From the NCBI GenBank assembly GCA_017554745.1, contig JAFZHS010000019.1:124001-188000 (forward strand): a DNA stretch of 64,000 nucleotides, given 5' to 3'. The translations under genes and the position numbers were made by a program. This DNA is from Clostridiales bacterium (GTDB lineage Bacteria; Bacillota; Clostridia; Saccharofermentanales; Saccharofermentanaceae). The notes beneath the pieces are model-generated. The model was not told the DNA's origin and did not search any database. It worked only from the letters and a program-made list of their open reading frames with translations. The first letter of the stretch is position 1. Each line of letters opens with the position of its first letter. Below are positions 16,419-23,620 of the stretch, in pieces.

Positions 16419-16927
16419 TGGGTAGTGGAAGCAGCAGTTCATACAATGACATTACTACAGGCTCCCAGCCCTATGCTCCAACATATAGTGTCACGAAAGA
16501 TATGCTGAAAAAAGATATGAAGGATTCGGACATATATAATCCAAACACTGGATACTTTCATAATCCGTCGGCTCAGAATTTGGAAGAATCTATTCGTGAC
16601 GGAGACATATACAGTGGCGAAGAGAAAGCCGATACAAGTTTTCCCTATGTTTTGGATACGGCAGGAAACATTATATTTGGGAAAAGAGCCAATCCGAACA
16701 ACCCAGAAAAACGTTCACCTCATCCTACACTTATTGGCGGTAAAGATCCTAAGGTTCAGTGTGCAGGTATAATAAAAATAACTGACGGAAAAATTGTATC
16801 GGTAGATAATAGGAGTGGGCATTTTAAACCGAACGAACTGTCTATGAAAAAGGTATATAATGCACTTGAGGATCTAAGATCTCGTCATCCCGAAGTTTTC
16901 AGTCCTAAGTATAAAGGTGGTAACTAA
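16418..16927 (+). CDS. Unknown protein with an 'NRSGHFKP' motif
   Basis: 169 residues, coupled to DUF4417 by TAATG. The first 80 residues are Ser/Gly/Tyr/Asp-rich and look disordered; the last ~90 form a compact unit, 'HPTLIGGKDPKVQCAGIIKI..GKIVSVDNRSGHFKPNELS'. The 'NxSGH(Y/F)KP' block resembles a small domain I recall from C-termini of polymorphic toxins and effector-like proteins. The match is from memory and could be wrong. No signal peptide is present. If the resemblance holds, the next gene could be its partner or immunity protein; that is inference only. Confidence 0.6.
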   Translation: MGSGSSSSYNDITTGSQPYAPTYSVTKDMLKKDMKDSDIYNPNTGYFHNPSAQNLEESIRDGDIYSGEEKADTSFPYVLDTAGNIIFGKRANPNNPEKRSPHPTLIGGKDPKVQCAGIIKITDGKIVSVDNRSGHFKPNELSMKKVYNALEDLRSRHPEVFSPKYKGGN

Positions 16928-16928
16928 T

Positions 16929-17399
16929 ATGAATATACAAGATATAAAAGCAATAACAGAAGAACTATTCGGAGTTTCATTCGATGGTGATACCTTTGGT
17001 CAGAAAAAGGCTTATCTTTATAGGAATGCTCAAAGGATGATTGAAGAAGCGGGCTGGGATGAAACCTATGCAGCATGGTTTGACTACCTAGTACATAAGT
17101 GCACAACTCCTGAACTCGTGATTAATTATGTGCATCTTATAAGATATTACGATGACTTTAGTCATGTCATTCCTGATCCATATGATTTCTTGGGGTATTT
17201 TTATTACAGGCTCGAATCAGATCCTGCAAAATACAAGGCTGTCGATAATATGGATGAGATGTCTTTTGAGGTCCTTATGAAAGCTGGCATCAAAGAGAAT
17301 CTTTGGTTAGACGATTCATATATCCCTGAAAAAGATTCGGAAATGGTAAAAGCTATTGAGCGCTGGAAGGAAAAATTAAATGACCAACAAGGATCTTGA
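16929..17399 (+). CDS. Unknown helical protein, 156 residues
   Basis: The start is taken at the ATG two bases after the upstream stop, with AAGGTGG upstream; an in-frame GTG four codons earlier is possible. The product is acidic, helical and aromatic-rich ('AAWFDYLVHKCTTPELVINY', 'DPYDFLGYFYYRLESDP'), with no cysteine motif or membrane segment. It overlaps kptA by 20 bases. Small acidic proteins following toxin-like genes are often immunity proteins, but here the evidence is only position and charge. No family is recognised. Confidence 0.65.
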   Translation: MNIQDIKAITEELFGVSFDGDTFGQKKAYLYRNAQRMIEEAGWDETYAAWFDYLVHKCTTPELVINYVHLIRYYDDFSHVIPDPYDFLGYFYYRLESDPAKYKAVDNMDEMSFEVLMKAGIKENLWLDDSYIPEKDSEMVKAIERWKEKLNDQQGS

Positions 17400-17922
17400 G
17401 TCAGCAAGTAAATACATAAGTCTTATATTAAGGCATAAACCCGGGACTATAGGTATTACACTTGATGAACATGGTTGGGCTAATGTTGACGAACTTATTG
17501 AAGGGGTCTCAAAGACGTATCCTATAAATATTGAGGTTCTTGAAAACATTGTAGCCACAGATAATAAACAGCGTTATTCATTCAACGATGATAAGACACT
17601 AATAAGAGCGAATCAAGGACATTCGATTCCAGTTGACGTCAAATTGGCTATAGTAGATCCACCTGAAGTTTTGTATCACGGGACTGGAGAAAAATACGTA
17701 GAATCTATTGATACACAAGGATTGATCCCTAAGTCACGCTTGTATGTCCATCTTTCCTCTGACATAGATACTGCAGTAAAAGTTGGTAGCCGACATGGTG
17801 AACCAATAGTCTATAAGGTGCTATCCGGGAAAATGGAGCAAGATGGGTTTATCTTCTTCAAGTCAGTCAATGGTGTATGGCTTACCAAAAAAGTTCCGGT
17901 AGAGTATATTCAAAAGATATGA
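17380..17922 (+). CDS. kptA: RNA 2'-phosphotransferase (Tpt1/KptA family)
   Basis: 180 residues, the usual size of bacterial KptA. Family blocks are present in order: 'SKYISLILRHKPG' with the catalytic Arg at residue 18, 'GWANVDELIEG', 'LIRANQGHSIPVDV' with the catalytic His, 'VLYHGTG', 'SRLYVHLSSD' with the third Arg region, and 'NGVWLTKKVPVEYI' near the end. Tpt1 enzymes move an internal RNA 2'-phosphate to NAD+, giving ADP-ribose 1'',2''-cyclic phosphate. In bacteria without intron-type tRNA splicing the substrate is uncertain. It is the last gene of a repressor-controlled island operon, which hints at RNA repair, or at a counter-RNA-damage or toxin-related role rather than housekeeping. 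Confidence 0.93.
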   Translation: MTNKDLESASKYISLILRHKPGTIGITLDEHGWANVDELIEGVSKTYPINIEVLENIVATDNKQRYSFNDDKTLIRANQGHSIPVDVKLAIVDPPEVLYHGTGEKYVESIDTQGLIPKSRLYVHLSSDIDTAVKVGSRHGEPIVYKVLSGKMEQDGFIFFKSVNGVWLTKKVPVEYIQKI

Positions 17923-17944
17923 ACTACCATTTTGTAAGTAGCAT

Positions 17945-17977
17945 AGAAAGGGGCTATCGGTATATCGCCCCCTTTCT
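17945..17977. terminator. Strong hairpin after kptA
   Basis: AGAAAGGGG / CCCCTTTCT stem between the kptA stop and the integrase remnant. It lacks a long T tract, so termination may be weak in either direction. Confidence 0.5.
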
Positions 17978-18265
17978 ACGACAACGATTTAAGTTACGCC
18001 GATTGTCTTTGCATAGACTACAGAGATTGTATACATTTATTGAATTCTTCACAGGAATTAAATATCCAAATCTCGACTCAGTTTTATTAAGTAAGTCGGG
18101 GTAGTTCTCAGCTGAAAGGTGGATATAGTGGCTTGTAGCCTTAATAGATTTGTGCCCGATATATGTCATCAAAACAGGCAAGACGGCATATGGATCTTCT
18201 CCGTGTTCCGATAGTTTTTGTAAACTGTGCACACAGAAAGTATGTCTTGGGTTCTTTTCATAAAC
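17954..18265 (-). pseudogene. Tyrosine recombinase (integrase) remnant, C-terminal part
   Basis: The minus strand reads 'PRHTFCVHSLQKLSEHGEDP', then 'YIGHKSIKATSHYIHLSAEN', matching the catalytic C-terminus of phage-type integrases: the Arg/His of 'RHTF', the 'GHKS' block and the Tyr of 'SHYIHL'. The frame is closed by TGA immediately upstream at the right inverted repeat, and the first ~200 residues of an integrase (core-binding and the first catalytic Arg) are absent. The end after 'RFGYLIPV' runs on for about 37 atypical residues, suggesting a second lesion. There is no plausible start codon for a functional protein. Confidence 0.82.
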
Positions 18266-18283
18266 TCATTCTGTTCATAAGGT
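18259..18283 (-). repeat. Right 25-bp terminal inverted repeat of the island
   Basis: Exact reverse complement of 12986-13010. It abuts the truncation point of the integrase remnant, and its last base is the first T of a TATAAT (18283-18288) that probably serves the next gene. Confidence 0.9.
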
Positions 18284-18316
18284 ATAATTGACTTACACTG
18301 AAACGGGGGTAAAAAC

Positions 18317-19096
18317 ATGGAAAAGTTGGAGTTATTTCCGAAGCAGTTAAAGCCTTTCCTTCATCTTCTTGACGAAGGTCACATGGCTACCGGATATGTC
18401 GTTGAAGGCGACGACAAGGTCTGTGTCATCGACACCATGAACGGCTATACTGACATCAAGAGTTACATCAAGAAGTTTACGGATAAGCCGATCGTTGTGG
18501 TCAACACGCACGGACATCCTGACCACATATTCGGCAATGTTTATTTTGATGAGGCATTGCTTAATCCCAAAGATCTTGAGCTAGCCGAGTCATTTGTTAA
18601 TCTGCCTGAGTTTGTGGATGCATGCAAGAAATACAACCTGAGGATGCCGCCCTTTAAGCCGGTCAGGGAGGGCGATGTCATTGATCTCGGAGGCAAGACT
18701 TTGGAGGTCTATGAGCTGCCCGGACATACTGCCGGAGGCATCGTTCTGCTCCTTAAGGAAGACCGCATTCTCTTTACCGGCGACTCGATCAATCACCATC
18801 TCTGGATGATGCTCGACGGGTGCTCGCCTATGGAAGATTTCATCAAGAGTCTGGACCGCATCAAGTTCCTTGAGGAGAAGGCCGATTTCATTTTGCATGG
18901 TCACGCGAGAGACTTTGACGACATCTCACTTATCAGGTGTCTCCGTCAGGGAGCTGTCGAGATCGTGGAAGGAAAGACCGCTGATGACGGACCTTACGAC
19001 TGGTTCGGAGGCGTTGCGAAGCAGCACCATTTCGCGCTTTTGGAAGGCAAGAAGTACAGCCAGTACGAGAACAGTCTGATAGTGTATAACCCGTAA
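18317..19096 (+). CDS. Metallo-beta-lactamase-fold hydrolase
   Basis: 259 residues; GGGGG precedes the ATG and a TATAAT lies 29 bases upstream. The MBL metal motif is intact: 'NTHGHPDHIFGN' (HxHxDH), 'ELPGHTAGG' (His), 'LFTGDSI' (Asp) and 'FILHGHARD' (last His). This fits the general hydrolase branch (glyoxalase II or lactonase-like) acting in the cytoplasm; no signal peptide is present. The substrate cannot be named. The gene sits directly outside the right inverted repeat, so its promoter may have been changed by insertion of the island. Confidence 0.9.
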   Translation: MEKLELFPKQLKPFLHLLDEGHMATGYVVEGDDKVCVIDTMNGYTDIKSYIKKFTDKPIVVVNTHGHPDHIFGNVYFDEALLNPKDLELAESFVNLPEFVDACKKYNLRMPPFKPVREGDVIDLGGKTLEVYELPGHTAGGIVLLLKEDRILFTGDSINHHLWMMLDGCSPMEDFIKSLDRIKFLEEKADFILHGHARDFDDISLIRCLRQGAVEIVEGKTADDGPYDWFGGVAKQHHFALLEGKKYSQYENSLIVYNP

Positions 19097-19179
19097 TCGC
19101 AACTGCAATTCTGCGCAAATAATAAGGGGCCTTCTCTTACCTGAGACAGCCCCTATTAATTTGCATTTTCGCACGCGTG

Positions 19180-19572
19180 TTATATATTCTCGCCGCCTGT
19201 TTCTTCTTCTTTCTTTTCTATCTCGAATGTCGGATAGAACTTAACCGCATTACCGCAGTACATGCACCTTCCGAGCAAAGGCGTATCGGCCAATTCCTTA
19301 ACCATTTTGCCGCATCTGGGGCAGGGTTTTGCCGAAGCAGGATTGCCGAACTTCGCAAGCTTGGCGTCCGTCAGTTCGATGACCTTTGCGTTGATGAGTT
19401 CCGGGTCAACACCCTGCTCGACCATCGCCGCGAACAAGGCCTGCAGCATGATCTCATGCTTTGCGATCGTGCAGCCGATCCCGCCCATCTTAATGTTGGC
19501 ATCGGCCATCATGTCGGCGCTGTTATTAGTGCCCATCGCCTTAATTGCCGAATACATGTCATTCTTAGCCAT
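19180..19572 (-). CDS. Zinc-ribbon protein, 130 residues
   Basis: On the minus strand the ATG is preceded by GGGAGAG. The N-terminal ~85 residues are helical ('DMYSAIKAMGTNN', 'HEIMLQALFAAMVEQGVDPELINAKVIEL') and the C-terminal part is one zinc ribbon, 'KPCPRCGKMVKELADTPLLG' followed by 'CMYCG', ending in an acidic tail. There is no membrane segment or enzyme motif. It is convergent with the MBL gene, with a GGGGC/GCCCC hairpin between them (about 19126-19153). Probably a nucleic-acid or protein binding factor; function unknown. Confidence 0.8.
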   Translation of the reverse strand: MAKNDMYSAIKAMGTNNSADMMADANIKMGGIGCTIAKHEIMLQALFAAMVEQGVDPELINAKVIELTDAKLAKFGNPASAKPCPRCGKMVKELADTPLLGRCMYCGNAVKFYPTFEIEKKEEETGGENI

Positions 19573-19737
19573 AAACTCTCTCCCTTCCGTTATTCCATGT
19601 GATGTAAAAGCACCATATTTATTTTAGCACATGGGGTGCTGGGCGGTCTTTACCCGTGAATTGCCTTGCGGTACGCTTGCCCTGCGAACGCACAAAAGTA
19701 TAAGATGTAGTCACATGAATCCAGGGAGGATAGGCTG

Positions 19738-20484
19738 ATGAAAAGAGAATACTATGAGGATATCGGTTACAAGCCGTTTTTGTTTTATATGATCTTCGGC
19801 GTCTCTGCCGACGAACTGCAGGTCTCGCGCGAGAAACACAAGGTCGACGAATTCCCGGAAGGCCTCGACATCGCTTCGTTATCAAGACCTGAGCACTCTG
19901 ATTACATCGACGGCATCATGGGCGGCGAGATCGGCAAGATCCTCAAAAAGGAAGACAGCGCGCTTTATGAGAAGTGCCTCAAGGCCGGTAAGTGCGTCGT
20001 CATCAAGGGCAACATCGCAAAGGATGACACCCTCGATTACATGCGCAATGTCATCGGCATTGTAAAGGCTTTCTTTGACCAGGGCGCGGTAGGTGTTTTG
20101 GACCTCCTGACATTCTCTTTGTATGCACCGAAAACATGGACCGACAGATTTTTCGATCAGGACGTCAACGCGCAGAAGCACGTGATCATCCTCTTCACGC
20201 AGGAAGAGAACGGCTACTGGATCCACACCAGAGGCATGGCCGAGTTCGGCAGGCCCGACTACGGCATCAGCAACGTGCCCGAGGACAAGCTCGATGACTA
20301 CAAGCAGGTCATCGACCAGATGGTCTTCTACGGCGGCCAGGGCATCGTTTTCAAGGGCCGTGCGAAGCTCCACACTTTTAACGGCAAGACCTTTGTCGTC
20401 ACCACAGAGTTCGTCGACGACTTCGATAACGACGACTACAACAATGCGTACTACAAGGTAGAGGTTGTGGACGAGGTTAAGTAA
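19738..20484 (+). CDS. Conserved hypothetical protein, possibly DUF4261-like
   Basis: 248 residues with GGGAGGAT 7 bases before the ATG. It is acidic and soluble, with no signal peptide. Blocks such as 'KAFFDQGAVGVLDLLTFSLY', 'WIHTRGMAEFGRPDYGI' and 'DDYKQVIDQMVFYGGQGIVF' suggest a compact alpha/beta fold; the 'HTRGMAEFGRPD' segment recalls DUF4261 proteins, but I hold this only weakly. A single gene with its own promoter (TATAAG about 40 bases upstream) and its own terminator. No function is inferred. Confidence 0.8.
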   Translation: MKREYYEDIGYKPFLFYMIFGVSADELQVSREKHKVDEFPEGLDIASLSRPEHSDYIDGIMGGEIGKILKKEDSALYEKCLKAGKCVVIKGNIAKDDTLDYMRNVIGIVKAFFDQGAVGVLDLLTFSLYAPKTWTDRFFDQDVNAQKHVIILFTQEENGYWIHTRGMAEFGRPDYGISNVPEDKLDDYKQVIDQMVFYGGQGIVFKGRAKLHTFNGKTFVVTTEFVDDFDNDDYNNAYYKVEVVDEVK

Positions 20485-20507
20485 GATTTTTGCATGAGCA
20501 TGACGAG

Positions 20508-20535
20508 GCGGGCGCTGGTGCCCGCCTTTTTTGTT
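20508..20535 (+). terminator. Rho-independent terminator
   Basis: GGCGGGC / GCCCGCC stem with a GCTGGT loop, followed by six T, 23 bases after the stop at 20484. Confidence 0.88.
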
Positions 20536-20548
20536 GGGGACATAAAAA

Positions 20549-20657
20549 TGTACAAGCACTTGTACAAGCATAGTTGTACATATGCTTGTACATTTGGGCC
20601 AAAAACGGCTGTTTGTACAAACACTTGTACAAGCACTGTTGTACATTTGCTTGTACA
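20549..20657. repeat. Two-unit array of TGTACA palindromes
   Basis: Eight TGTACA hexamers start at 20549, 20561, 20575, 20587, 20614, 20626, 20640 and 20652. The spacing is 12, 14, 12 in each half, and the two halves are exactly 65 bases apart. Each half folds into a hairpin with a TGTACAAGCA / TGCTTGTACA stem. It lies between a terminator and the padR promoter. An ORF across it is just the repeat translated. Confidence 0.85.
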
Positions 20658-20692
20658 AACAAACCCCCGCACCAACTTTTCGCGACTACTAC

Positions 20693-20750
20693 TTGACAAC
20701 TATATCGGGAGGCGATATACTCGGGCTACGATATATCGGGAGCCGATATA
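20693..20750 (+). promoter_or_regulatory. padR promoter with two PadR-type operators
   Basis: -35 TTGACA (20693-20698), 17 bases, -10 TATACT (20716-20721). Between and over these lies TATATCGGGAGGCGATATA (20701-20719), and 31 bases on is a second dyad, TATATCGGGAGCCGATATA (20732-20750). The paired 19-bp palindromes fit autoregulation by the PadR protein encoded next. Confidence 0.85.
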
Positions 20751-20767
20751 GAAGGAGGATAGATTAA

Positions 20768-21079
20768 ATGCCACAGTTAGCGTTAACAGAAGCAGTCTTC
20801 TACATTTTGTTGTCGCTGCAAAAACCGCTGCACGGATACGGAATAATCCAGAATGTGGGAGAACTGTCGCACGGGCGGGTGAAGCTCGCCGCGGGCACAC
20901 TGTACGGAGCGCTTAATTCGCTCGTTGAGAAGGGATGGATAGATGCCCTGCCGGAAAATCCGGAGAGCCGCAAGAAGGAGTACGTGATCACAGCAAGCGG
21001 TCTTAACGTACTTAAGGAGGAACTCGCAAGGCTCTCGGAGCTGGTTGACAACGGCAAGAGGCTTTTGGGAGGAAACTGA
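20768..21079 (+). CDS. PadR-family transcriptional regulator
   Basis: 103 residues, the size of minimal PadR-s2 proteins, with GAAGGAGG before the ATG. The winged helix is plain: 'LTEAVFYILLSLQKPLHGYG' (helix 1 and the typical HGY), 'LAAGTLYGALNSLVEKGWI' (recognition helix) and 'RKKEYVITASGLNVL' (wing). A short C-terminal helix would dimerise. It starts a three-gene unit with a DUF2812 protein and a CPBP protease. PadR/DUF2812 pairs are common in Firmicutes as autoregulated membrane-stress or drug-response modules. Two matching palindromes lie in its promoter. Confidence 0.93.
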   Translation: MPQLALTEAVFYILLSLQKPLHGYGIIQNVGELSHGRVKLAAGTLYGALNSLVEKGWIDALPENPESRKKEYVITASGLNVLKEELARLSELVDNGKRLLGGN

Positions 21080-21080
21080 T

Positions 21081-21650
21081 ATGCGCAGAGTCGTTCATAA
21101 GTTGTTTTGGATCTGGCAGCTCGAAAAGGAGCAGGCCTGGGTCAATGAGATGGCGTCTCACGGATATTCACTGGAACACGCAGGAAGATTTAGATTTGAA
21201 TTCGATGAGACCGAGCCTGACAAGTACATCTACAAAGAGATATTCCTTAAGGGATGGGGCGAGAGCGCCGAGAACATAAAGTACTTCAGATTCCTGGAGG
21301 AGATGGGCATCAAGGTCGTATGCTACATCAACTATCCGGGAACATGCTGGGTATACACGAGAGCGCTAAAGAAGGATTATCCTGACGGGATAGAGCTTTA
21401 TTCGGATATCGATTCGAAGATCACATACCAGAAAGTAATGGCGTGGTACATGGTTTTAGTTATCGTGCTGACGCTGGCAGGCGGTCTTTTGAATCTTTGG
21501 ATGGCGTTGTTTAACGGGTACAGATTCCTGCCGTTAAATTTCATATGCGCCGTTCTCTTACTCGCTTTGTGCGCAGCTGCAATTGTTGCGGAGATACGGA
21601 ATCTCGTAAAGCTCAGCAAGCTCAAAAAAGAACGCAAACTTCACGAATAA
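21081..21650 (+). CDS. DUF2812 membrane protein
   Basis: 189 residues; the start is the ATG after GGGAGG, one base past the padR stop (a longer frame from 21045 lies inside padR). The N-terminal ~110 residues are the soluble DUF2812 domain: 'EQAWVNEMASHGYSLEHAGRFRFEF', 'YKEIFLKGW', 'GTCWVYTRAL'. Two membrane helices follow (about residues 120-145 and 153-175), then a basic tail. DUF2812 proteins accompany PadR regulators; their role is unknown, possibly sensing or modulating the PadR. Coupling to padR is by proximity. Confidence 0.88.
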   Translation: MRRVVHKLFWIWQLEKEQAWVNEMASHGYSLEHAGRFRFEFDETEPDKYIYKEIFLKGWGESAENIKYFRFLEEMGIKVVCYINYPGTCWVYTRALKKDYPDGIELYSDIDSKITYQKVMAWYMVLVIVLTLAGGLLNLWMALFNGYRFLPLNFICAVLLLALCAAAIVAEIRNLVKLSKLKKERKLHE

Positions 21651-21692
21651 ATATCACTGAAAAACGTTTTAATAATTTGGGAGGAATTACTT

Positions 21693-22880
21693 ATGCAGAA
21701 GATAAGTGATCAGGGCAGACTGCGCCCTTGGATGGGAATTATATTGTTCGGAGTGTTGATGGCATTCATGATTTTCGTGTGCGCACCGCTCCAGTTAAAT
21801 CTCGGGATCCCGGGACTAATTATCACCGAGTTGGGTTTCGCTGCGATGGCAGTAATCTACTGCCTGATCCGCAGGGTCAAGATCAGGGAAGTGTTCCCGG
21901 TAAAGAAGATCAAGGTAAGAGAATTTTTCGGATGTATCTTGCTCGCAGTCGGAGTATTCCCGGTATCACTGATAATGGTCGCGCTGACGGCAATTATCTT
22001 CCCGTCGAGTGCTGCGGAGGCAGGCGAACTGTCGAACTTTATTTACGGCAGCCTCAATTATCCGCTCGCTGTTTTGATAATTGCGCTCTTGCCGGCAATC
22101 TGCGAAGAAGCGATCCACAGAGGTGCGATCTTAAGCAACTTCAGAGGCATCAAGCGTGACTGGGTCATCGTACTCATCATGGGACTGATGTTCGGCATCA
22201 ATCACGTGTCGGTATTGAGATTCCTTTCGACGATGCTTTTGGGCATGGTATTGAGCTATGTAGTAGTGAAGAAGAACAACATCCTTTTGTCCATGCTCAT
22301 GCACTTCACGAACAACCTGATCTCGCTCTCTTTGGGATACTTATCCGGCGCGGGCTCAAGCTCATCAGCATCCGCATCATCGATCGACTACACATCGGTC
22401 CTCGGCGCATACCTTGTCTTAGGCTTCTTATCACCGATCCTTATCACGCTCGGACTGATGCTGATCTACCCTGAAGGCCACAAGAAGATAAGGTTCCTTA
22501 TAGCAGGTATCATGTCAGTGGTAATGCTCGCTTCAGGCATCGCGATCAATGTGTCGTCCGTCTCGAAAAGCATGATCCTCAACACCACCTTCGGTTACCT
22601 CGTAACCGCTGAAGATAAGGACTGCTCAATGATCGATTTTACTGTCGAAGAAGACTGCACCGCGACAGTAGTCGTCATGGTCACAAATGCTAAAGGCGAT
22701 TACACAGTCAGGATCGACGGCGACAAGGGAAGCAACATCATAAACGCACCCGTGCCTCAGGGCGGGCTCCGTATGTTAACTTACAATGTCGGACTGCAGG
22801 CAGATCACTACACGATCACTATCGTCCCCGACAATAACGCGATAGGCGAGAAGCCGCAGTTCCAGATAACGATAAATTAG
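21693..22880 (+). CDS. CPBP-family intramembrane metalloprotease with outer C-terminal domain
   Basis: 395 residues with TGGGAGG before the ATG. Eight or so hydrophobic segments contain the CPBP (Abi/CAAX) motifs 'AICEEAIHRGAILSNF' (EExxxR) and 'MFGINHVSVLRF' (FxxxH); a later 'LMHFTNNLISL' supplies the distal His and Asn. After about residue 280 comes an ~110-residue non-membrane domain ('DCTATVVVMVTNAKGDYTVRIDG') that probably lies outside the cell. CPBP proteins cleave prenylated or peptide substrates or give bacteriocin self-immunity. It is the last gene of the PadR unit. Two other CPBP genes occur in this window (27768, 38772). Confidence 0.9.
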   Translation: MQKISDQGRLRPWMGIILFGVLMAFMIFVCAPLQLNLGIPGLIITELGFAAMAVIYCLIRRVKIREVFPVKKIKVREFFGCILLAVGVFPVSLIMVALTAIIFPSSAAEAGELSNFIYGSLNYPLAVLIIALLPAICEEAIHRGAILSNFRGIKRDWVIVLIMGLMFGINHVSVLRFLSTMLLGMVLSYVVVKKNNILLSMLMHFTNNLISLSLGYLSGAGSSSSASASSIDYTSVLGAYLVLGFLSPILITLGLMLIYPEGHKKIRFLIAGIMSVVMLASGIAINVSSVSKSMILNTTFGYLVTAEDKDCSMIDFTVEEDCTATVVVMVTNAKGDYTVRIDGDKGSNIINAPVPQGGLRMLTYNVGLQADHYTITIVPDNNAIGEKPQFQITIN

Positions 22881-22916
22881 TGCCGCGGCGGAAGGTTTTC
22901 GAGCACAAAACGAGCA

Positions 22917-22960
22917 ATAAAAAAGCTGCCCTCATATCGAAGGCAGCTTTCATTTTTTTA
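22917..22960 (+). terminator. Terminator after the CPBP gene
   Basis: AAAGCTGCC / GGCAGCTTT stem with the loop ctcatatcgaa, followed by CATTTTTTT. The A-rich left flank lets it work in both directions, serving the convergent gene at 22972 as well. Confidence 0.85.
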
Positions 22961-22971
22961 ATCAGATCCGA

Positions 22972-23379
22972 TCAAGCCGGAGGCATGGAGTCAGGTGTAG
23001 CCTGCTCGATGATGACCTTGTTGCTGATGAAGCCCATCTTGAGGTGAGCCTTGAGGCAGACAACTCTGTTATCGGGTGTGATATCGAACTCTGCGTCCTG
23101 GCACTTTCTGTTTGTGCCGTGTGTCATATGAACCTTGTAGTGGCCATATGCTACAGGAATCTTGATCGTGCTTGCGTTAGCGAGGTGTCCCAAAGGATTC
23201 TCATTAACATAGATTCCCATTCCTACTGCAATTCCCATAGGTGATCCCATACGGTAGATCTGGATGACGCCGTCCTCAGGGAGAACGAGAGCGCCGCTGC
23301 ACTTCTTACATGCTGCTCCGGAAGCCTCGATGTCCTGGACTGTTCCGCATGAAGGGCATTTGATTCTGAGTAATGACAT
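22972..23379 (-). CDS. Zinc-ribbon plus PEGA-like domain protein
   Basis: 135 residues. The N-terminal 32 residues are one zinc ribbon ('KCPSCGTVQDIEASG' then 'CKKCSGAL'). The rest, 'GVIQIYRMGSPMGIAVGMGI' and 'LANASTIKIPVAYGHYKVHM', resembles a small beta-sandwich of PEGA/DUF2846 type, ending in a hydrophobic tail. No signal peptide, so cytoplasmic. The ATG has GGAG upstream on the minus strand. Convergent with the CPBP gene. Function unknown. Confidence 0.8.
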   Translation of the reverse strand: MSLLRIKCPSCGTVQDIEASGAACKKCSGALVLPEDGVIQIYRMGSPMGIAVGMGIYVNENPLGHLANASTIKIPVAYGHYKVHMTHGTNRKCQDAEFDITPDNRVVCLKAHLKMGFISNKVIIEQATPDSMPPA

Positions 23380-23620
23380 AATGACTCCTTATTATCGCAT
23401 CTTGCGTTGTGATAGTACGGCCTTCTCCGGAAAGCCTGCCGTCATTATAACATTAAAGTAAAGAATTTTTGTGCAACTTAATGCGCAAATATCCAAAAAC
23501 ATTTTTGGGCAATTCACCTTCGCGAAAAAAACAATGTACGAGACGTTCTATTTTGTAAATGATAAAATGTGCTTATCCGGGCAGGTTCCCGGAAGAGTTT
23601 TTTAAGGGAAGGGGAAACAT

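Larger units (their letters stand above)
12986..18283. mobile_element. AT-rich genomic island bounded by perfect 25-bp inverted repeats
   Basis: The segment between the two inverted repeats is clearly richer in A+T than both flanks. It contains phage-type regulators (XRE, ImmA/IrrE), DUF4417, a KptA gene and a truncated tyrosine recombinase just inside the right repeat. Flanking genes are unrelated chromosomal genes. Inverted rather than direct repeats argue against a simple integrase att pair. A DNA inversion site or transposon-type termini are both possible. No transposase is present, so the element is probably immobile on its own or is mobilised in trans. The boundaries are seen directly; the mechanism is inference. 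Confidence 0.75.

Noticed and set aside
12986..18283. Integrase attL/attR pair
   Set aside because: The 25-bp repeats are inverted, not direct, so a simple tyrosine-integrase insertion does not explain them.
20494..20767. Small ORFs reading MYKHLYKH or CTSACTF repeats
   Set aside because: Translations of the TGTACA palindrome array, on both strands equally.
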